DNA of 57,084 nucleotides from Streptomyces sp. NRRL F-5122 (GTDB lineage Bacteria > Actinomycetota > Actinomycetes > Streptomycetales > Streptomycetaceae): positions 1 to 57,084 of the forward strand of contig NZ_LMWH01000251.1 in the NCBI RefSeq assembly GCF_001507435.1, given 5' to 3'. Shown here piece after piece: positions 23,993 through 32,364 of this stretch. Positions within the stretch are counted from its first letter, which is position 1, and each line of letters opens with the position of its first letter. The notes under the pieces were generated by a model. That model did no database searches, was not told the DNA's origin, and saw only the letters and a list, made by a program, of their open reading frames with translations. The position numbers and the translations under genes were made by a program.

Positions 23993-25012
23993 ATGACGAG
24001 GACCACCCCGACGCGCCCTCTCGATGTCGAGGCGCTCTTCCCGGAACTGGCGTCCTTCCGAGGGACGACAACTCGGCTTCATCCGCGGCCGGGCAGACCC
24101 GATCCGTCGGATAGTTCCGTGGGCGGTCCTATGCTGTGGCCGGCGGACGAGCCATGGCCGGTGTGCGGCGAGGCTCACGGCCGTGGGCGTGGGCGACACC
24201 CGTCCGACATCCGCCGCTACCGGCAGATTTTGGCTTCCGCATGGGCCCGCGAAGAGGCCCCCGGCCCTACCGACGAGGAACGGGAGCTCCTGAGCGAGTT
24301 GCACCGGGAACACCGGATCCCCGGGATATCTGAGACGGACCCGCTGCCTCTGATCGGCCTCGTGCAGCTGTACTGGCGGGACGCTCCCGACCTCCCGGCG
24401 GGGCCGGGCGGCTGCGATCTGCTCCAGGTGTTCTGGTGCCCCTTCAACGCGCACGGCCCGGGCCGGTACGGCCTGGAGCTGCACTCGCGCTGGCGCCGGT
24501 CGTGGGAGGTCGGCGAAGTGCTGACCGCGCCGCCGCAGCCGCTGGTGGTCGGGGCCGACGGCTTCGTGCCCGAGCCTTGTGTACTGCACCCGGAGCAGGT
24601 GGTTACCTACCCGTTTGCCGACCTTCTGCCCGAGGAGCTGTGCGCTCGGATCGACGCCTGGGAGGAGGCCGAGCAGCCGGCGGACCGGAGCACGGTACTG
24701 CCGCTCGCCTACCAGTACGACCTGTCCATTCCGCCGGGCTGGCGGGTGGGGGGCTTCGCCTCATGGCACGCGACCGACCCGTACCCGATGGACTGCCTGA
24801 CGTGCAGGACACCCATGCACCTGCTGCCGACCATCGACAGCTCAGAGTGGGACAACGGCAGCGGCAGCTGGAGCCCCCTGGAGGAGGACCAGGCCGAGCC
24901 CGCACACCGGTCCGCCACCCCTACCGAGGTCACCGTGGGCCGCTTGGGTGCGCTCAACGTCTTCGCCTGCCCCGACAATCCTGAGCATCCGCACCGCTGG
25001 AGCATCCAATAG
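23993..25012 (+). CDS. hypothetical protein, DUF1963/YwqG-like
   Basis: This 339-residue cytosolic protein was not firmly assigned. Segments such as SSVGGPMLWPADEPWPVC, PLPLIGLVQLYWRDAPDLPA and CDLLQVFWCPFNAH resemble the beta-rich YwqG/DUF1963 group. It also has a CLTCRTPMHLLP-type CxxC pair near residue 275 and a final ALNVFACPDNPEH, which could bind zinc. ATG 23993 begins just after a short leader and is consistent with third-position GC. It is divergent from the histidine phosphatase and convergent with the LCP gene. YwqG-like proteins are often encoded near toxin or immunity genes. Confidence 0.65.
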   Translation: MTRTTPTRPLDVEALFPELASFRGTTTRLHPRPGRPDPSDSSVGGPMLWPADEPWPVCGEAHGRGRGRHPSDIRRYRQILASAWAREEAPGPTDEERELLSELHREHRIPGISETDPLPLIGLVQLYWRDAPDLPAGPGGCDLLQVFWCPFNAHGPGRYGLELHSRWRRSWEVGEVLTAPPQPLVVGADGFVPEPCVLHPEQVVTYPFADLLPEELCARIDAWEEAEQPADRSTVLPLAYQYDLSIPPGWRVGGFASWHATDPYPMDCLTCRTPMHLLPTIDSSEWDNGSGSWSPLEEDQAEPAHRSATPTEVTVGRLGALNVFACPDNPEHPHRWSIQ

Positions 25013-25169
25013 CTTGCGCCCAAGTGCCGACGCTTCCCGTAAACATCTAACACGCCGCGGATTCCGTGCCGTCCCAAGGCACTCCATAGCTGCTGTCGAA
25101 ACCGGTGAACACAGCCACAGGAATCCTGTTCGACCCGGAAAGCCCACTGACGGAAAAGCGGATGGCTGC

Positions 25170-26855
25170 TCAGGGCGCCGAGTCCTTCACCTCTGGGCTG
25201 AGGGCGTAGGCGCGCGTCGGGGTGGTGCTGGAGGTCGGACGGTCCGAGGAGGTGGGCTTGCCGGACGCGTCCAGTCCGATCGCTGTCTTGAAGGTGCTGA
25301 CCTGGGCGCACGTGGCGTTGTCGTTGCCAAGCTTCACATTGGCGCCGTCGAGGGTGGCCTGGGTGTCGACGGGTGCCGGGGCGGTCTTGCTGCCGGGGAA
25401 GCTGGTGCCGCTGGGCCAGTCGGTACCGATGACCAGGACGATCCCGGTGCCGGATTGCTGCTTGAGTACCGATACCGGCAGGCCGAGCGCCTCGGCAACG
25501 GCCTTGGCCTGCCGTATGTGGCCGGCCGGGTAGGCCAGCGACGTGGCAGTGGCTGGGGTTCCGTTGACAGCGGCGGTCCGCTCGCTGAAGCCCCGGCGCA
25601 GGAGTTCTTGAGCGATCGTGTTGGCTCGGCCGCGGACGATCGTGCCGTTCTGCACCTGTACGGCGATGGCAGAGGTCGCTACGGCCGTGGCGGCGGGAGC
25701 GATGGACGGCGACGCCGGGCTGGCTGCGGCCGTGAGCGACTGATCGTTCGCGATGCTCTTGAACATGTTGTTCGCGCCCGGATTGGTGACCAGTGTCTGC
25801 CAGACTCCGTTCACCTTGAGGTCGTGCGTCTGCATGGTGGCGAAGGTGACGCGGTTGGCGGGGACCTTGTTGAGGTCGCCGGCCAGGCCGACGAGCTTGG
25901 TGGGGGAGTTCAGCGAGCTGTCGACAGTCAGCGACTGGGTGGCGGCGTTGGCGATGGCCCACATTCTGGTGGGGCTGCTCAACGTGCCCTTGGTCTTGAG
26001 CTGGTTGAGCAGGGAGCTGAGGAAGATGTGCTGCGCGGCGGTTCGTCCGCGGCTGTCGCTGGAGTCCCCGAAGCCGTGCCGGGTACGCACGAACTCCAGC
26101 GCGGCCTGGCCCTCCAGCACGTGCGGGCCCTCCTTCAACTTCAGGTGGCTGTAGGGGTCGTATATGTCGTGGTCGACGCAGATCGGGACCCCGCCCACCG
26201 CGCGGGACATAGTCACCACTCCGGAGAAGTCGACCATCATGAAGTGGTCGATGGGGATCCCGGTAAGTTCGTGCACGGCGACGACACTGCAGCCCGGCCC
26301 GCCCTCCAGCGCCGAGTTGATCATCTGGCTGGACTGGGGGCCCATGCTGGGGTGGTGCGCTGCGTGGCAACCGTTCCAGCTGCTGCGCAGGTCGCGGGGG
26401 ATGCTCATCACGGTGGCGTTCGACCGGTCGGCCGATATGTGCACAACCATCTCCACGTCGGCCCGGGCGCCGCCGGCTGTCCCGCAGGCGCCGCCGAGCT
26501 TGCAATCCGAGGCGGTCGCGCGGGCATCCGAACCGATGACGAGGATGTTGATCGGGCTGCGTCCGAACGCGTCCGGTGTCTCGTGTCCCGCGCCGTCCTT
26601 GCCGTTGGCGGACAGCTCGTCGGACTTGATACCGCTGGTCAGCTTCCAATACGCGTACGCCGCCGTGCCGATACCGAGCAACAGCACGAAGCCCATCGCC
26701 AGCCCGACGACATTCAGGACCCGCCTTCTCCCCGACTTCCTCCTGGCCTGGCGCAGGGCCGTCCGGCCGCCGGCAACCGGCGGCGCTGACTCCGCCCCCT
26801 CCGCCCTGCTCCGAGGGGCTCCGCGCCTGCGCGATCCACTGGAGGACTTCGTCAT
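25170..26855 (-). CDS. LytR-CpsA-Psr (LCP) family cell-wall glycopolymer transferase
   Basis: This 561-residue protein has a short basic cytoplasmic tail, one membrane helix (about 45-70: VLNVVGLAMGFVLLLGIGTA) and an extracellular LCP domain (about 95-260). The LCP domain includes NILVIGSDAR, ADVEMVVHISADRSNATVMS, IPRDLR, and the catalytic-site EFVRTRHGFGDSSDSRGRTA with RTRH and a later Arg that bind the pyrophosphate of the lipid-linked donor. A LytR_C domain follows (about 370-470: AIAVQVQNGTIVRGRANTIA) and then a Ser/Thr/Pro tail. LCP proteins attach teichoic acids or other glycopolymers to peptidoglycan. ATG 26855 with GAGGA eight bases upstream was preferred to GTG 26861. Confidence 0.93.
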   Translation of the reverse strand: MTKSSSGSRRRGAPRSRAEGAESAPPVAGGRTALRQARRKSGRRRVLNVVGLAMGFVLLLGIGTAAYAYWKLTSGIKSDELSANGKDGAGHETPDAFGRSPINILVIGSDARATASDCKLGGACGTAGGARADVEMVVHISADRSNATVMSIPRDLRSSWNGCHAAHHPSMGPQSSQMINSALEGGPGCSVVAVHELTGIPIDHFMMVDFSGVVTMSRAVGGVPICVDHDIYDPYSHLKLKEGPHVLEGQAALEFVRTRHGFGDSSDSRGRTAAQHIFLSSLLNQLKTKGTLSSPTRMWAIANAATQSLTVDSSLNSPTKLVGLAGDLNKVPANRVTFATMQTHDLKVNGVWQTLVTNPGANNMFKSIANDQSLTAAASPASPSIAPAATAVATSAIAVQVQNGTIVRGRANTIAQELLRRGFSERTAAVNGTPATATSLAYPAGHIRQAKAVAEALGLPVSVLKQQSGTGIVLVIGTDWPSGTSFPGSKTAPAPVDTQATLDGANVKLGNDNATCAQVSTFKTAIGLDASGKPTSSDRPTSSTTPTRAYALSPEVKDSAP

Positions 26856-27036
26856 GGGCACTTCCTCGCACGTCGGGCCGATGAATCATGGAACGATCGA
26901 GGAGTACGACATTCCGAACCCGTGATGGGTTGCCCCAGCGACCCTTCAGGTCGCCGGGTTCCTGCTCCGGCGCAACGCTCGATGAAAAGGCACGCAGCGA
27001 CGCTGCGGGCCAGCCTCCACTGGCCCGACCGTGCTC

Positions 27037-27147
27037 CTACTTGCGGCGCCACATGTGCCTGCCCACGGACGGCACGATGAGAAGCGACAGAACGAGCGCC
27101 CACAGGGTCGTTGCCGCATCGTAGGACCAGTGCACCAGGGCCGGCAT
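27037..27147 (-). CDS. possible 36-residue membrane peptide
   Basis: A small frame reads MPALVHWSYDAATTLWALVL, then SLLIVPSVGRHMWRRK. This gives one membrane helix and a basic C-terminal end, with good codon bias, in the otherwise empty 26856-27492 interval. It is upstream of the LCP gene on the same strand. The ribosome-binding site is weak, so it could instead be the C-terminal remnant of a longer membrane protein, since the frame stays open a little further upstream. The rest of this interval holds nothing I recognise. Confidence 0.35.
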   Translation of the reverse strand: MPALVHWSYDAATTLWALVLSLLIVPSVGRHMWRRK

Positions 27148-27492
27148 GCATGGACGGATACCCGGCCTGCGGCCCGGCAGCCCCGCCCCGCACAGGACAA
27201 CGGGCAGTCCCGGTGAAGGTGAGTCGCCCGCCGGACCGTGCCGTCCCCTCCCGCACGCGCCGGTGGTGCCTGCTTCGGCGACTGGAGGATCAGCGTGACC
27301 AGTAACGAAGCGGCGGCGGAGGCGAAGAGGCCGGCGGCCCCTGGGACGCGATGGAGGAGCGGGCCCGGGCCCGCTCAGGCCTCACACCCCAACGCCTCAC
27401 GGCGGGGTGAGAGACAAGCCCTGCGTGCGCAGCCTGATGTGATGCGACGTCAGGCCAATTTCGTGTCACGCCCAGAGGGGTGCAAGCAGTGC

Positions 27493-28578
27493 CTAGCCGG
27501 CCATCAGGTCGTTCTCCACGGCGGGAGCCAGCCGGGAGAGCCAGTGCCGCGTCTGGGCCGGTTCCAGGATCCGGTCGAGCCGGAGGGTCGGTGTCATGTG
27601 CTCGAACACTCGACCCGCGCCCATGCCGAAATTGCCGTTCGGTGGGTGCAGGACGAGGACGCGGGTGCCGTCGAGAGGTTTGATGTCGGCAGGCACGCCT
27701 TCCGGGCTGATGTAGGTCCCCTCGCCGTCGAAGAGGCGGAAGCAGCGGATCGCCGGGTCGTCGGGGCCGAGGTAGGGGTTGCCGCTGGTCGCGGCCTCGA
27801 CCCAGGACCGCGCTGGGCGATCCCCGGCGACCAGGCCTTGTTGGGGGTCCCCGACGAGCCGATCGGCCAGGAGGATGTGCAACTGGCCGTTGTCCCCGAT
27901 TCCGCTCATCGTGAGGGCGTATCCCCGGTTTGTGCGAGGGTCGATGACGATCAGCGGCTCGTCGTCAAGGACGGCGGCCAGCGCGCCGACCCAAGCAGCC
28001 GGCTGGGACCGGTGTGCGACCGCGGCGGCACGTTCGCGCAACTCGGCTTTGACGTCGCTGGAGAGGGCCGCACGGAAACCTTCGTCCGCCATGACGGTGA
28101 TCAGGGCTTTGAGCCAGTCCTCCATGTCGAACCAGGACATGGCGATACGCGTCATCGTGACCTTGTCGACGCCCCGGCGCCACCGGGCCGCTCTGGTCAG
28201 CGTCCGCACCAGCTGAGGGCTGCTGGCACTCACCGGTTCGGGCAGCGGCCGCCCGCGGGCTGCTTTGGCCCAGAGTTCCGGCACCACCTCGTTGAGCATC
28301 ATGGCTTCCGAGGCACGCTGCGGCAGCACGTCGACGAGAGCGGTGGGGGACGCACCCCACTCGACGCAGGCGCCCGCCAGAACCGCGGTCATGGCGAAGT
28401 CCCCGCCCAGACCCGGGAGCAATGGGGCGAGGGCTTCCACGGTGGCCGTCAGGCTCTCCGGGCCCCCGGCCTGAGCGGTGTCGGCAAGCCGCTGCATTCC
28501 GGTTCGGTAAGCGGGAGCGGAGCCGGACTTCATGAGTGCGACGAGTTCGTCGACCAGGCGGGGTATCTGCGAGGGCAC
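27493..28578 (-). CDS. hypothetical protein of 361 residues
   Basis: The family was not recognised. The N-terminal half (about 1-190) is helical (IPRLVDELVALMKSGSAPAY, VEALAPLLPGLGGDFAMTAV, WFDMEDWLKALITVMADEGF). The C-terminal half is beta-rich (EPLIVIDPRTNRGYALTMSG, GDNGQLHILLADRLVG, GTRVLVLHPPNGNFGMGAGR). There is no signal peptide or membrane helix. Codon use is strongly Streptomyces-like throughout, so it is real. The GTG at 28578 is the first start after a region without coding bias. Its layout is like other large soluble proteins of unknown function in this genus. It is monocistronic. Confidence 0.75.
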   Translation of the reverse strand: MPSQIPRLVDELVALMKSGSAPAYRTGMQRLADTAQAGGPESLTATVEALAPLLPGLGGDFAMTAVLAGACVEWGASPTALVDVLPQRASEAMMLNEVVPELWAKAARGRPLPEPVSASSPQLVRTLTRAARWRRGVDKVTMTRIAMSWFDMEDWLKALITVMADEGFRAALSSDVKAELRERAAAVAHRSQPAAWVGALAAVLDDEPLIVIDPRTNRGYALTMSGIGDNGQLHILLADRLVGDPQQGLVAGDRPARSWVEAATSGNPYLGPDDPAIRCFRLFDGEGTYISPEGVPADIKPLDGTRVLVLHPPNGNFGMGAGRVFEHMTPTLRLDRILEPAQTRHWLSRLAPAVENDLMAG

Positions 28579-28807
28579 GTGGGGACGTTAGCAGGGGTGA
28601 CGGTCCGCCCAGAGCCGCTGTATCTGGAACAGCCATGTGGCAGACGAGGTGAGGCCGAACCAGCGTCTGCAGTGACATCCAACGCAGACAGCTGCCGCTG
28701 GCCGGTGACCGGCCGGGCACGACAGGCGCGTCAGGTGTGCAGCCACCGTACTTGAAGAGCGTTCTGTCCTGCCAGGTGTTTGGTAGTCGCGGCAGGTCAC
28801 ACGGTTA

Positions 28808-29092
28808 ATGGGCGTGTCAGGATGCGCTCGTGGAGTGCGTTGTGTGTGGGCAAGCGATGCGGCGATGGCCAGTGTCGGCGACCGAGTGGACGCCTTCGGC
28901 TTCTTGGGCAGGACCCTTTGCGGCATTCGGGAAGCCGACATGTCACCATCCGACACCTTGTGGATGCCGGAACGGGACAACGCCTGCAGTGCCTGCCGTG
29001 AAGCGGCGGTGGCCATCGACGAACGCCGGCCGCTGGCCATGAGGGGCGAGGACGCGCGGGTCAGCGTGGCTCGAGGGCCAGGTGCCCGATAG
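28808..29092 (+). CDS. hypothetical small protein, doubtful
   Basis: This frame of up to 94 residues includes MASVGDRVDAFGFLGRTLCG, then IREADMSPSDTLWMPERDNA, and then CSACREAAVAIDERRP with a CxxC pair. Third-position GC is reasonable from about 28855 onward and weaker before. No family was recognised, and an overlapping frame starting MECVVCGQAM is a competing option. The remaining parts of 28579-29243 hold nothing else I can support. Confidence 0.35.
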   Translation: MGVSGCARGVRCVWASDAAMASVGDRVDAFGFLGRTLCGIREADMSPSDTLWMPERDNACSACREAAVAIDERRPLAMRGEDARVSVARGPGAR

Positions 29093-29243
29093 CAGTGTCC
29101 GAGTTCTCTGACGTGGACTGGCGGCTGTGAGTCCTCCAATTCGGAGTCGACTCCCGGCTGAGCCTGCGACTCATGCCGCTGGACGGAGATGACGCACGCC
29201 TGCGTGGGACAATCGATTCCAGCGCGGACCGGGAGGAGGTCTC

Positions 29244-29675
29244 ATGGAACCGGGCTCGGCTGCGGAAGAACCGAACGCGGTGACAGCGTGTGATCTTGTG
29301 GTCGGTTACATCGATGCCCTCAACGCGGTTGGTATGGCCATGAGAGCGGCGATCACCCCGCTTGAACGGCTGGGGGACATGCTCACCTTGGCCCGTTCGC
29401 ACCGGATCATCGGCCGGAGCGGAGAGGTCGGTCCCTACTCCTACCAGGTCCACGGAGTCGGCTGCCTCTTCATCTGCGACAACGGTACCGAGATCGACGT
29501 GGACTTCACGGCCGACGGTAGGGAGATCTTCGATTTCTGGCGACTGCGCCGCTATGGGCAGAGCCTGCCTGAGCCTCATGTCGTAACGGAGCAGGACCTG
29601 CGGTCCGCAGTGGAGTCGCTGAAGCCCCCGCTGATCGAGGTGCGGCCAGGATGGTTCAGCACGGCTTCAGCATGA
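29244..29675 (+). CDS. DUF6896-like hypothetical protein
   Basis: This 143-residue protein contains ACDLVVGYIDALNAVGMAMR at the start, GPYSYQVHGVGCLFICDNGT and EIDVDFTADGREIFDFWRLR in the middle, and a SVESLKPPLIEVRPGWFS-like ending. These resemble the DUF6896 family of small immunity-like proteins. ATG 29244 follows GGGAGGAGGTCTC, a strong ribosome-binding site. There is no signal or membrane segment. Relatives are frequently found near polymorphic toxin genes or SUKH genes, several of which occur in this window, but no toxin is adjacent. Confidence 0.7.
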   Translation: MEPGSAAEEPNAVTACDLVVGYIDALNAVGMAMRAAITPLERLGDMLTLARSHRIIGRSGEVGPYSYQVHGVGCLFICDNGTEIDVDFTADGREIFDFWRLRRYGQSLPEPHVVTEQDLRSAVESLKPPLIEVRPGWFSTASA

Positions 29676-29853
29676 GAGCGGCGCGTCGGCTGACAGTTGG
29701 TGAAGGCTCCCCCTGGGGAGCGCACGGCTGAGACAAGCGGTATCAGCGTGAGGTGAAATGTCCGCAGCCGTGCGCACCGGGACCCCGGGGGTACAGGGCG
29801 GGCTCGGCGCCCGCCCAGTACCGCGGTGCGCACACCGGCCCGGCTGCGCCGGT

Positions 29854-30249
29854 TCAGTCGAGGGCGGCGATGATGCGCGATTGGGCTTCGTCGAGTTCCG
29901 TGGTCGGCACGTCGCTGTTCGCGCGGCGGAAGTCGAAGTCCTCCAGTCCCCAGGCGGGGAAGACGTGCAGGTGGCAGTGGGGGACTTCGAAGCCGGCCAC
30001 CACCAGACCGGCCCGCGGGGCGTCGAAGGCGCGCCGCTGGGCGGCACCGATCTGGGCCCCGACGGTCATGAGATGGCCCATCAGGTCGGGCTCGAGCGTG
30101 GTCCAGTCGTCGACTTCGTCCCGCGGGACCACGAGGGTGTGCCCCATGGTCAGCGGCGCGATGGTCAGGAAGGCGACCGCCCGGTCGTCGGTCCACACGA
30201 ACCGGCCGGGCAGCTCACCGTTGATGATCTTGGTGAAGAGCGTGGGCAT
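29854..30249 (-). CDS. HIT family hydrolase
   Basis: This 131-residue protein carries the histidine-triad motif HCHLHVFPAW near residue 97, the hallmark of HIT nucleotide hydrolases/transferases. FTKIINGELPGRFVWTDDRA and PLTMGHTLVVPRDEVDDW are the usual N-terminal half. Such proteins hydrolyse nucleoside phosphoramidates or dinucleotides, with the middle His as nucleophile. ATG 30249 starts the conserved MPTLFTKI. It is a single gene. Confidence 0.93.
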   Translation of the reverse strand: MPTLFTKIINGELPGRFVWTDDRAVAFLTIAPLTMGHTLVVPRDEVDDWTTLEPDLMGHLMTVGAQIGAAQRRAFDAPRAGLVVAGFEVPHCHLHVFPAWGLEDFDFRRANSDVPTTELDEAQSRIIAALD

Positions 30250-30626
30250 GAGGCCATTGTGGCGGTCGCCGGATACCGGCGACCGCCGGGCCGGCGGGCC
30301 CCGGCGACACGTCGCGGACCTGGCACGTCCCGTGCCTTGACGACGGGCTACGTGGTCGCCCGTCATGACATCCTGACGGGCGGTCAGCCGCCCGCTTTCG
30401 CCGAATGCTCTCCACCACGGCCTGACGGCGATCCTCTATCACCTTCACTGGCTCGGCAGTTGAGCGAGGTCGTTGCGCTTCGGGCAACCGCTTTCACCAC
30501 GCGTTCGGTTGACCGTGACATGCGTGCAACTGGCCGTTGCGGAGTGGGAGTTCATCGCGCCGTGCCTGGTGTGTGGTCGACGGCGGACGGAGTGGGAGAC
30601 GTAGTGGGTTGAAGGGAGGTGAGCAA
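30250..30626. other. intergenic region without recognised gene
   Basis: This 377-bp region has lower coding bias. It probably contains the promoter of the leftward HIT gene and the 3' region of the next gene. No clear hairpin or conserved frame was seen. Confidence 0.45.
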
Positions 30627-30929
30627 TCAGCCGTTGAGCGTGTCTGCGAGAAGCAGGATGCCCCCCGTGGAGAATCCCGCTCGCCACAGCATCAGGAAGT
30701 ACGGGAGGGCCATGGTGATGAATCTCTGAGCGGATTGACGGCCGCGTGGGTCAGGTCCGGTCGGCTTCGGGGGTGGGCCGTCCCGACGCAGTCTGCGGTG
30801 CAGGGCCACGCCGAACCCGAGCGCGGCCACCCCGAGCAGAAGGAACGGAAGATCTAAGGAAAGGGGCGGCGCCCCCACGATTTCGCAGTGCCCGTTCTGC
30901 CACACCGTTCCGTCTGCGCACTCAGACAC
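30627..30929 (-). CDS. small membrane protein, two helices
   Basis: This 100-residue protein starts MSECADGTVWQNGHCEIVGA. Hydrophobic segments follow: PLSLDLPFLLLGVAALGFGV with a basic stop-transfer (ALHRRLRRDG), and later ITMALPYFLMLWRAGFSTGG. The basic cytoplasmic stretch between the helices resembles a loop. The GTG at 30929 has GGAGGG seven bases before it and is a better start than those of the longer frame. The two Cys residues (4 and 15) precede the first helix. The family is unrecognised. Confidence 0.6.
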   Translation of the reverse strand: MSECADGTVWQNGHCEIVGAPPLSLDLPFLLLGVAALGFGVALHRRLRRDGPPPKPTGPDPRGRQSAQRFITMALPYFLMLWRAGFSTGGILLLADTLNG

Positions 30930-31413
30930 GTATCCGTCCCTCCCGCTGATGGACCGGGATCGTAGCCCTGCGGGAGTCGTCAGCACATCGTCTCGGTGAA
31001 CAAACGTCGCCCGTGAACGGCTTGCGTGCCTGAAGGGGACACGCTTCGCAGGAGGCTGCCCCAGATTCCGGGCGACTGTGGCCCAGGCGTGCCCGATCCA
31101 GTGGGCGACGACGGGGAACCGCGGGCAGCCGCAGGGCTCAGGTGTGAATGCGACTCCCGTATCTTGGCGTGGTGCCGGTCGCAGGTGCTCACCCGGTGAC
31201 GGCCCGGCCTGATCGGCGACGATTGTGCAGCGGTCTGCCTCGGCGGTGTGCACGCTGCCCACCGCGCCGGGCGGCAGGTGCCGCCGTCTCCGCCCGGGCC
31301 GCAGCGGGCCTGCTCACCCCCCGTCCTGTCGGGCTAAGGCGCCGGCGCCCGCGGTACGGTTCGGTTCTGATCAAGGAAATGGACAGTCGTCGGGGCAGAG
31401 GTGAGGTCGGGTC
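30930..31413. other. intergenic region without recognised gene
   Basis: This 484-bp region lies between divergent genes. The frame of the leftward membrane protein stays open here for about 110 residues, but the product has no consistent codon bias or similarity. AGGTGAGG ahead of 31414 is the ribosome-binding site of the next gene. Confidence 0.4.
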
Positions 31414-31713
31414 ATGTTCGCGGTCATCTACCGGTGGCGGCTGCATCCGGGCATGGAGGAGCAGTTCGCATCCAGTTGGCACCGGATGACGCAGGAGATC
31501 CACAGCCGGTGCGGCAGTTATGGATCGCGCCTGCACCAGGCCGACGACGGTACCTGGGTCGCGTACGCACGCTGGCCGGACGCCTCGACCCGCGAGCGGT
31601 GCCAGGGCGTCGATCCCCAGGCCCTTTCATCGATGCGGGAGGCGATCGCGGAGTCGTTTCCTGAGATCCGCTGCCATGTGATCGATGATCTGCTGGCCGA
31701 ACCGCTCGGCTGA
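31414..31713 (+). CDS. antibiotic biosynthesis monooxygenase (ABM) domain protein
   Basis: This 99-residue single-domain ABM fold protein begins MFAVIYRWRLHPGMEEQFAS, continues SWHRMTQEIHSRCGSYGSRL and has the strand GTWVAYARWPDAS. Such small dimeric proteins act as heme-degrading or quinone-forming monooxygenases, or as accessory proteins. Here there is no biosynthetic cluster around it to give a substrate. ATG 31414 follows AGAGGTGAGG. The 330 bases downstream to the tRNA-like scar hold no convincing gene. Confidence 0.85.
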   Translation: MFAVIYRWRLHPGMEEQFASSWHRMTQEIHSRCGSYGSRLHQADDGTWVAYARWPDASTRERCQGVDPQALSSMREAIAESFPEIRCHVIDDLLAEPLG

Positions 31714-32054
31714 GGACTGCCCCGCACAGGTCCAACTGACCGCCGCAAGCCTGACGAGCGCTGCCGACGGATCCGAGGTGGTGCGCCGGCACGCAGCCTG
31801 ACGGGTCCGGGGGTGTCACTGGCGCGGGCAGGTCGGGAGCACGGCCGACGGCGGAGGTGGCGGGGGTGCCGTGATCGGGCAGGTCCGGGCGGCCCAGGCG
31901 GCGACGCGGTCTGCGGCACGCGACCGCGTCACTGCGACAGTGGCTGTGGACCGGGTAGATCGCGGCGACGTCTGCACTCGGGCGCTCCGTCGCCCATGAG
32001 GCGCCGCCTGCCGTGCCCACGTCTACGAGGTTCCTCGAAACGATCAGTTGGTCG

Positions 32055-32111
32055 TGTGCCCGGGCAGGATCTGAACCTGCGACCCCCGCCTTATTAGGAG
32101 TTCGATCGCTA
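32055..32111 (-). other. 3' tRNA-like fragment, candidate attachment-site scar
   Basis: On the minus strand this reads as the 3' half of a tRNA. There is an anticodon-loop-like CTCCTAA, then GGGTC, then an intact T-arm (GCAGG, loop TTCAGAT, CCTGC, plus-strand 32064-32080), then CCGGGCAC. The T-arm and acceptor remnant resemble a tRNA-Arg(CCU)-type 3' end. The anticodon stem does not pair and no 5' half is present, so this is not a functional tRNA. 3' tRNA ends of this length are typical att sites of integrative elements. The plus-strand peptide across it (GQDLNLRPPPY) is the usual antisense reading of such sites. Confidence 0.55.
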
Positions 32112-32247
32112 CTCGACACTGGCGGGAAGTCCCCGGGCCAGGGTGGCCATGTCAGACCGCCTAGGGGCGCTGGCGTCCGGCGCTGTTGATGACACTCGTG
32201 GATGTCGAAACGGCGCCACCGTGTGCGTTCGCCGGCATGATGGTTCC

Positions 32248-32364
32248 GTGGTTGACCTGGAGTACATCAGAGCAGAGACGGTGGCGTACTTCCGGGAGTT
32301 CGATGAGGACGCCACGCTGCGGCACCACTTCCGCCACCTCGCAAAGTCCCTGGCCCTGGGTCAA
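32248..32364 (+). pseudogene. truncated hypothetical gene fragment
   Basis: A plus-strand frame reads VVDLEYIRAETVAYFREFDE and continues DATLRHHFRHLAKSLALGQ with good codon bias. It then runs into the end of the convergent NmrA-like gene and loses coding character. It looks like the N-terminal part of a small gene cut off near 32360, just beyond the tRNA-like scar. Confidence 0.35.

Noticed and set aside
24709..26889. 726-residue minus-strand frame overlapping the LCP gene and the 23993 gene
   Set aside because: It is a frame-shifted shadow of the LCP gene on the same strand, with low-complexity Arg/Gly/His content and no motifs.
27238..28755. 505-residue plus-strand frame
   Set aside because: Antisense to the better-biased 27493-28578 gene; Gly/Arg/Val-rich with no motifs.
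31813..32097. Protein ending in GQDLNLRPPPY
   Set aside because: This ending is the common translation across the antisense of tRNA 3' ends and the rest of the frame has no similarity, so it is not counted as a gene.
32055..32111. Functional tRNA gene
   Set aside because: Only the 3' half is present; the anticodon stem does not pair and no D-arm or 5' acceptor strand exists on either side.
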